Under the pieces are notes generated by a model, which was not told the origin of the DNA, did not search any database, and saw only the letters and a list, made by a program, of their open reading frames with translations. From CANHCC01 sp040381555 (GTDB lineage Bacteria > Bacteroidota > Bacteroidia > J057 > RFSG01), in NCBI GenBank assembly GCA_040381555.1, contig JBEIHC010000103.1:1-10544 (forward strand): a stretch of 10,544 nucleotides of DNA, read 5' to 3'. Positions 7,308 through 10,544 of this stretch are shown piece by piece; position 1 is the stretch's first letter; each line of letters begins with the position of its first letter. A program made the position numbers and the translations under genes.

Positions 7308-8399
7308 ATGATCACAGAAAAACAGGTAATGGAAGCCTTGAGTCAGGTTGAAGATCCGGATTTAAAAAAGGATCTAGTTACCCTGAATATGATTCGGAAT
7401 CTAAGGATTGAAGGGAAAAAAGTATCGTTCACAGTGATGCTCACAACTCCAGCCTGCCCTATGAAGGAAATGATTCAAAATGCCTGTATCCGGGCAATTC
7501 AATTGTTAGTAGATGCCGAAGCAGAGGTATTGGTGGAAATGAGTGCCGAAGTGAGTTCTACCCGTACCCCTAAAGATCAGGTTCTGCCGGGGGTGAAAAA
7601 TATCATTGCTATTGCTTCAGGCAAAGGAGGAGTGGGTAAATCCACCGTTTCGATGAACTTAGCCATTGCCTTAACTCGTTCGGGTTCTAAAGTAGGGTTG
7701 ATGGATGCCGATATCTATGGTCCCAGCCTGCCGCTTATGTCTGGTCTGTCTGGGGAACAACCTATGGCAGTAAATCGGGATGGGAAACAATGGATTCAAC
7801 CTTTGGAGCGCTTTGGGATCAAAATGATGTCCATAGGTTTTTTAGTACCTGCAGAACACGCCATTATCTGGAGAGGCCCCATGGCGTCTAAGGCTTTAGG
7901 GCAATTTATTTCGGATGTGGAATGGGGGGAATTAGACTATCTTATTGTGGATTTACCTCCAGGAACAGGAGACATTCATTTAACCTTAGTTCAGCATTTA
8001 CCTTTGACAGGCGCAGTAATTGTAACAACCCCTCAAGCCGTTGCGCTTGCTGATGCCCGAAAAGGAATGGCCATGTTTCAGTCTGAGGCAGTAAAGGTTC
8101 CAATTTTGGGCATTGTAGAAAACATGGCTTGGTTCACCCCTCCGGAACTGCCAGATAAAAAATATTATTTATTCGGAAAAGATGGAGGAAAAGACCTTGC
8201 AATTGAAAAAGGAATTTCCCTTTTAGGCCAAATTCCCTTAGTTGAAAGCTTACGCACAGGTGGAGACATAGGTATGCCGGCAGCTTTGGAATCAGAAGGT
8301 CAGGTAGCTGAGGCCTATTTAGCATTAGCTGGGGAATTAGCCAGGCAGGTGTCTATGCAGAATTCCCGTACCTTTGAGTCAGCAATTTCCTCTAAATGA
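7308..8399 (+). CDS. mrp: Mrp/ApbC/NBP35 family Fe-S cluster carrier ATPase
   Basis: This 363-aa cytoplasmic protein has the standard two-part Mrp layout. Residues 1-85 are an FSCA/MIP18 (DUF59) domain starting EKQVMEALSQVEDPDL and containing TTPACPMKEMI with Cys50. Residues 95-345 are a deviant-Walker P-loop NTPase: SGKGGVGKST (104-113, with the signature early Lys106), MDADIYGPSLP (132-142) and DLPPGTGD (215-222). Proteins of this family bind a [4Fe-4S] cluster, usually as a dimer, and deliver it to apo-proteins. The Cys-x-x-Cys found in ApbC after the ENM motif is absent here (ENMAWFTPPELPDKKYYLFG). I recall this form as common in Bacteroidota Mrp. It starts at ATG 7308 in an A-rich leader without Shine-Dalgarno and heads a four-gene operon, directly followed by a NifU-type scaffold gene, which fits Fe-S delivery. 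Confidence 0.95.
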   Translation: MITEKQVMEALSQVEDPDLKKDLVTLNMIRNLRIEGKKVSFTVMLTTPACPMKEMIQNACIRAIQLLVDAEAEVLVEMSAEVSSTRTPKDQVLPGVKNIIAIASGKGGVGKSTVSMNLAIALTRSGSKVGLMDADIYGPSLPLMSGLSGEQPMAVNRDGKQWIQPLERFGIKMMSIGFLVPAEHAIIWRGPMASKALGQFISDVEWGELDYLIVDLPPGTGDIHLTLVQHLPLTGAVIVTTPQAVALADARKGMAMFQSEAVKVPILGIVENMAWFTPPELPDKKYYLFGKDGGKDLAIEKGISLLGQIPLVESLRTGGDIGMPAALESEGQVAEAYLALAGELARQVSMQNSRTFESAISSK

Positions 8400-8406
8400 T
8401 ATAATC

Positions 8407-8649
8407 GTGAAAACAGTAGCCCTTGAGCAGAAAGTGGAATCCGCATTAGACACCATTCGTCCCTATTTACAATCAGACGGGGGAGATGTACGCCTGGTGG
8501 ACATAACAAATGAAGGTGTCGTAATGTTAGAACTTATCGGAGCCTGCGGAGATTGTAGTATGAGCCATATGACCATGAAAGCAGGAATTGAGCAGGCTAT
8601 CAGAAAAGCAGCCCCGGAAATTACCTCTGTTCAAGCCGTCAATGCTTAA
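8407..8649 (+). CDS. NifU C-terminal domain (Nfu-type) Fe-S scaffold protein
   Basis: This 80-aa cytoplasmic protein consists of a single NifU-like domain. KVESALDTIRPYLQSDGGDV matches the conserved N-terminal helix, and GACGDCSMSHMTMKAG holds the scaffold CxxC (Cys47, Cys50), which binds a [4Fe-4S] cluster between two monomers. It ends with EITSVQAVNA, as expected. I chose GTG 8407 because it begins just before the domain and follows the mrp stop (8397-8399) by seven bases. A TTG at 8374 would overlap mrp and add eleven residues with no family support. No Shine-Dalgarno sequence decides between them. Lying directly after mrp, it probably hands clusters to Mrp or acts beside it. The next gene overlaps its last codons. 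Confidence 0.93.
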   Translation: MKTVALEQKVESALDTIRPYLQSDGGDVRLVDITNEGVVMLELIGACGDCSMSHMTMKAGIEQAIRKAAPEITSVQAVNA

Positions 8650-8857
8650 GCTTGCCTGCCTAGTTCTTGGCATGCTGATCATTCCCATTGTTCAGGGACA
8701 AATGACCTATGAGGGTAGAATTTCTCCCAACGAATCGAGAGCCTGGCTGTATGGAAGTATATCCGTTTTCTTGCTTCTGATTCTATTCGTTTATAATATT
8801 GAGAAAATCAGTCCGATTGTGAAGAATCTGATTCGTAAATTTACCCATCTAAAATAA
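8642..8857 (+). CDS. Small membrane protein of unknown function, 71 aa
   Basis: ATG 8642 overlaps the end of the NifU-domain gene by eight bases, a layout typical of translational coupling. A longer in-frame start at 8588 would only add shadow sequence inside that gene. The product begins with a hydrophobic signal-like segment (MLKLACLVLGMLIIPIVQGQ, possible cleavage after Gln-Gly), has a short polar stretch with MTYEGRISPNESRAW, and then a strong transmembrane helix YGSISVFLLLILFVYNI followed by a Lys/Arg-rich tail (KNLIRKFTHLK). The positive tail suggests the C-terminus is cytoplasmic. No family is recognised. Position and coupling support a real gene, and it ends nine bases before the next start. 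Confidence 0.65.
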   Translation: MLKLACLVLGMLIIPIVQGQMTYEGRISPNESRAWLYGSISVFLLLILFVYNIEKISPIVKNLIRKFTHLK

Positions 8858-8866
8858 GACCCTGTT

Positions 8867-9646
8867 ATGAAACCATTTACCTGCTCAATTTTATTTGGTT
8901 CGCTTGTGCTGTTGTTATCTGGATGTTTTTCTCTTCGAAAAAATGAACGAAATATACCCGTGTACAAACGCAAAGAAGTTTTACCCGTATATGTGGAGCA
9001 GAAGGCTGAGAGTACATCTAGCAGCATAGACAAGGCCAAACCGATAGAAAATAGTACCCCTCAACCCGATGCTAAAGCTTCAGTTGCTGTTCAGCTTAGC
9101 ACCGAAACTCCCGCGACTGGTCCCTCACTTCCCTCAGAGCGAATCCATCGAATGGTACAGGAGTCTAAATTGGAAATTATTGCTTCCGGAATGAGTCCAG
9201 AATATGTAGAGGCCCATTTCTCAGTAGCAAATATGATTGATGAGGATACTGAGAAAAAAGTTATCTGGTGGTTCACAATTGGAGAGTATAAAATTGAAGT
9301 CATTGATCTAGTGAGTTGGACTCAGGATGCAAATGGAAATATTGTGTACACGCATGCCATTCGTCAGGAATGGGGAAATACCCGCAATATTGAAAAGGTA
9401 ATTTCTCCAGCGGAGGCTGAGCAAGCCATGCGTGCCTGTATAGGAGAATTTACAGAAGTAAGTTTTCGCTTTACAGCTTTTGATCTGCCTGGATCAGCTT
9501 CCCCCTGGATGATTGCCAAAAGCACTCAACCAGCACCCGGCGGCTCTGCAGAAGACAAAGTATTTTTACAGGGATTTATTAATTTGGAAAACGGCGTTTG
9601 CCAGAAAGAGATTGCCGGGGTGATCCATGCGCCGAAGAATGAGTGA
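8867..9646 (+). CDS. Lipoprotein of unknown function, 259 aa
   Basis: The signal MKPFTCSILFGSLVLLLSGC carries a textbook lipobox LSGC, so Cys20 is lipidated and the protein is membrane-anchored. Residues 45-90 are a Ser/Thr/Pro/Ala-rich linker. The folded part, about 95-259, is mixed beta-rich (YVEAHFSVANM, KKVIWWFTIGEYKIEVIDLVSW, EVSFRFTAFDLP, VFLQGFINLENGVCQKEIAGVI). Two cysteines (in MRACIGEF and NGVCQKE) might form a disulfide in the periplasm. I recognise no family. It begins nine bases after the small membrane protein and is the last gene of the mrp operon by layout. Its stop codon lies inside a short heptamer repeat, so the final residues (PKNE) may derive from repeat insertion. Confidence 0.8.
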   Translation: MKPFTCSILFGSLVLLLSGCFSLRKNERNIPVYKRKEVLPVYVEQKAESTSSSIDKAKPIENSTPQPDAKASVAVQLSTETPATGPSLPSERIHRMVQESKLEIIASGMSPEYVEAHFSVANMIDEDTEKKVIWWFTIGEYKIEVIDLVSWTQDANGNIVYTHAIRQEWGNTRNIEKVISPAEAEQAMRACIGEFTEVSFRFTAFDLPGSASPWMIAKSTQPAPGGSAEDKVFLQGFINLENGVCQKEIAGVIHAPKNE

Positions 9647-9657
9647 TGAATGATGAG
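9637..9657. repeat. Three heptamers across the lipoprotein stop codon
   Basis: GAATGAG, TGATGAA and TGATGAG follow each other without gaps. Their reverse complements (CTCATTC, TTCATCA, CTCATCA) match the unit of the large heptamer repeat at 9884-9988, so these lie in inverted orientation to it. The TGA stop at 9644-9646 is part of the second heptamer. Confidence 0.6.
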
Positions 9658-9660
9658 TGA

Positions 9661-9780
9661 AATAGGATATACTTCTAATAAATCCCTCATGGTGTTATTC
9701 AGATAAATAATCTTCTCTCCACCAACGGATGCATCAATCTCAGCAGTAGAAATATCGTTGACAGGGTTGGATAAAAATCG
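9661..9780 (-). pseudogene. Possible remnant of a T9SS type A sorting domain
   Basis: Read on the minus strand from 9780, the frame gives RFLSNPVNDISTAEID, then ASVGGEKIIYLNNTMRDLLE and VYPI. SNPVNDIS resembles the Y/F-P-N-P-x-x-D start of type A sorting domains, and GEKIIYLNNTMRDLLEV resembles the following strand (I-Y-N-x-x-G-x-x-L/V). There is no stop codon after it (the frame runs into the antisense of the lipoprotein gene) and no gene before it, only a GC-rich palindrome. If real it is a fragment left by rearrangement; chance resemblance is possible. Confidence 0.3.
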
Positions 9781-9797
9781 GGGGCTTAAGCCCCCGA
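9772..9797 (-). terminator. Intrinsic terminator for the minus-strand T9SS cargo gene
   Basis: TCGGGGGCTTAAGCCCCCGA at 9778-9797 is a perfect 20-base palindrome. On the minus strand it is followed at once by TTTTTAT (complement of 9771-9777), giving the classic GC-stem plus U-run. It lies 230 bases after the stop at 10027. On the plus strand no T-run follows, so it would be weak for the mrp operon, though the stem might still block 3' decay. Confidence 0.7.
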
Positions 9798-9807
9798 GAA
9801 AGGAAGA

Positions 9808-9822
9808 GGCCCTTACAGGGCC
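9808..9822. other. Second small hairpin GGCCCT-TAC-AGGGCC
   Basis: This is a perfect 6-bp GC-rich stem with a three-base loop, ten bases from the terminator palindrome. Neither side has a T-run long enough for independent termination. It may reinforce the terminator or protect the 3' end of the transcript. Confidence 0.6.
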
Positions 9823-9883
9823 GCGTGAAAGCCTGAGTGCAAAATAAAATATTAAATTCTATTGTCACCTAAACCATTAGCGA

Positions 9884-9988
9884 TTCATAACTCATAACTC
9901 ATCCCTCATAACTCATAACTCATCCCTCATAACTCATCCCTCATTACTCATTCCACATAATTCATAACTCCTCCCTCACAACTCCTCC
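9884..9988. repeat. Fifteen heptamers in register (consensus CTCATAA / CTCATCC)
   Basis: Fifteen 7-mers run without a gap from 9884: TTCATAA, CTCATAA, CTCATCC, CTCATAA (twice), CTCATCC, CTCATAA, CTCATCC, CTCATTA, CTCATTC, CACATAA, TTCATAA, CTCCTCC, CTCACAA, CTCCTCC. The first three to five positions are conserved and the last two vary (AA, CC, TA, TC). Copies decay toward the right. The repeat resembles the heptanucleotide STRR class known in cyanobacteria. It is non-coding and lies between convergent genes. Confidence 0.88.
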
Positions 9989-10026
9989 GCGCTCCTCCAT
10001 TCCCTCCTTTACCCTGCGGTGCCCTC

Positions 10027-10544
10027 TCACTCCACCCTCCAACTCACCCCCACCCCTCCATTCACCACTACCCGATACAAACCTAAAGGTAAATGGCTGG
10101 GTAAATTAATTGTATCTGAATCGGATTGAATTTCCCAAATTATTTTGCCGGTAGCATCATAAATAATAATACGATTGGTGAGTTGAGGCTGAGGAATAAT
10201 TAATACCGCTCCCTGCCCACCGGAAGGATTGGGGTAAATACTTGGAAGAGGCAGAGGGGAAGGCTCAAGAGTATTTCTGCTCACATTCAAGCCCAGGGTA
10301 TCGCAGATGCTACCATCAACCGGACCGAGATTGTAGTTGGGCATGTTGGGGAGGCCTGCAAGTGCTCTTCTGCCATTCATATAAACCTGATTGAATTTAA
10401 CATTGCAGGCTGGACCTTTTATGTTCGGGAATTCTATGAAATGCATAAAAGAGTCTTGGGGGTATTGCAAATTATGATACAAGTTAGTATCTCCTCTCCC
10501 TGTAAACCACATTCGGCCATCAGGCCCATATTCCAATTGATCAA
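10027..10544 (-). CDS. T9SS cargo protein, C-terminal part (5' end outside window)
   Basis: The frame is open to the right edge: before the apparent TTG start at 10536 it reads Asp-Gln, then LEYGPDGRMWF, so the true start is outside. The visible 171 residues begin with a beta-propeller-like end found in Bacteroidota surface proteins (LEYGPDGRMWFTGRGD, GPACNVKFNQVYMNGRR, GLPNMPNY). They finish with a type A T9SS sorting domain of about 70 residues: SIYPNPSGGQG, RIIIYDATGKIIWEI, INLPSHLPLGLYRVVVNGG. That domain directs export through the outer membrane by the Por/type IX machinery and is then cleaved, with attachment to the cell surface or release. The catalytic or binding part is not visible. 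Transcription is convergent with the mrp operon and probably ends at the palindrome near 9778. Confidence 0.9.
   Translation of the reverse strand, partial: DQLEYGPDGRMWFTGRGDTNLYHNLQYPQDSFMHFIEFPNIKGPACNVKFNQVYMNGRRALAGLPNMPNYNLGPVDGSICDTLGLNVSRNTLEPSPLPLPSIYPNPSGGQGAVLIIPQPQLTNRIIIYDATGKIIWEIQSDSDTINLPSHLPLGLYRVVVNGGVGVSWRVE

Larger units (their letters stand above)
9647..10026. other. Convergent intergenic region, 380 bases
   Basis: This lies between the ends of the mrp operon and the minus-strand T9SS cargo gene. It holds, in order, a minus-frame stretch resembling a decayed T9SS sorting domain (about 9661-9780), a palindromic terminator (9772-9797), a second hairpin (9808-9822), an AT-rich stretch, and the heptamer repeat (9884-9988). 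No intact gene is seen. Confidence 0.7.

Noticed and set aside
8374..8406. TTG start for the NifU-domain gene
   Set aside because: It would overlap the end of mrp and adds eleven residues that are not part of the domain; GTG 8407 fits the family start better.
8588..8641. Longer start for the small membrane protein
   Set aside because: The extra 18 residues are a shifted reading of the NifU-domain gene, and ATG 8642 gives a clean signal-like N-terminus.
10027..10536. Complete 169-aa gene starting at TTG 10536
   Set aside because: The reading frame stays open to the window edge and the preceding residues continue the conserved domain, so it is the 3' part of a longer gene.

Overview
The window looks like chromosomal DNA of a Bacteroidota bacterium, probably from the Saprospiria/Chitinophagia/Cytophagia side, though the sequence does not fix the class. 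The signs are a C-terminal type IX secretion (T9SS) sorting domain at the right edge, several signal-peptidase-II lipoproteins, gene starts with no clear Shine-Dalgarno sequence, and an Mrp protein of the Bacteroidota type that lacks the usual Cys-x-x-Cys. There are no rRNA or tRNA genes, no CRISPR array, and no transposase or phage gene.

Left half (179-6371, minus strand). Five tightly packed genes read right to left and probably form one operon. They are a 378-aa lipoprotein of unknown function, a secreted M23 peptidase with a C-terminal LysM domain, a 12-helix APC-family amino-acid/polyamine permease, a lipoprotein related to class A beta-lactamases / DD-peptidases (STVK and SDD motifs), and a 485-aa all-helical protein of unknown function. 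Gaps are 7, 9, 0 and 60 bases. The theme is the cell envelope: cutting peptidoglycan and moving small amino compounds across the membrane. Left of the operon end is a G-rich 14-bp (2x7) tandem repeat that runs off the window.

Middle (6372-7307). A 936-base divergent intergenic region carries the most striking structure of the window. Thirteen identical copies of a 17-base imperfect palindrome are separated by only two kinds of spacer, 27 and 18 bases, which mostly alternate and give a 79-base higher-order period. Three diverged hairpin copies continue the same phase to the left. This is not CRISPR and is not coding. Its function is unknown.

Right half (7308-9646, plus strand). A second compact operon encodes Mrp/ApbC (an Fe-S cluster carrier P-loop ATPase), a NifU C-terminal-domain protein with the CxxC scaffold motif, a 71-residue membrane protein and a 259-aa lipoprotein. 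The first two belong to iron-sulfur cluster assembly and delivery. The last two are unassigned envelope proteins that share the transcript by layout.

Right edge (9647-10544). A convergent intergenic region holds an intrinsic terminator for the minus strand, a decayed stretch resembling a T9SS sorting domain, and fifteen heptamer repeats in register with three more in inverted orientation across the stop codon of the lipoprotein gene. The last gene, on the minus strand, is the C-terminal part of a secreted T9SS cargo protein whose N-terminus lies outside the window.
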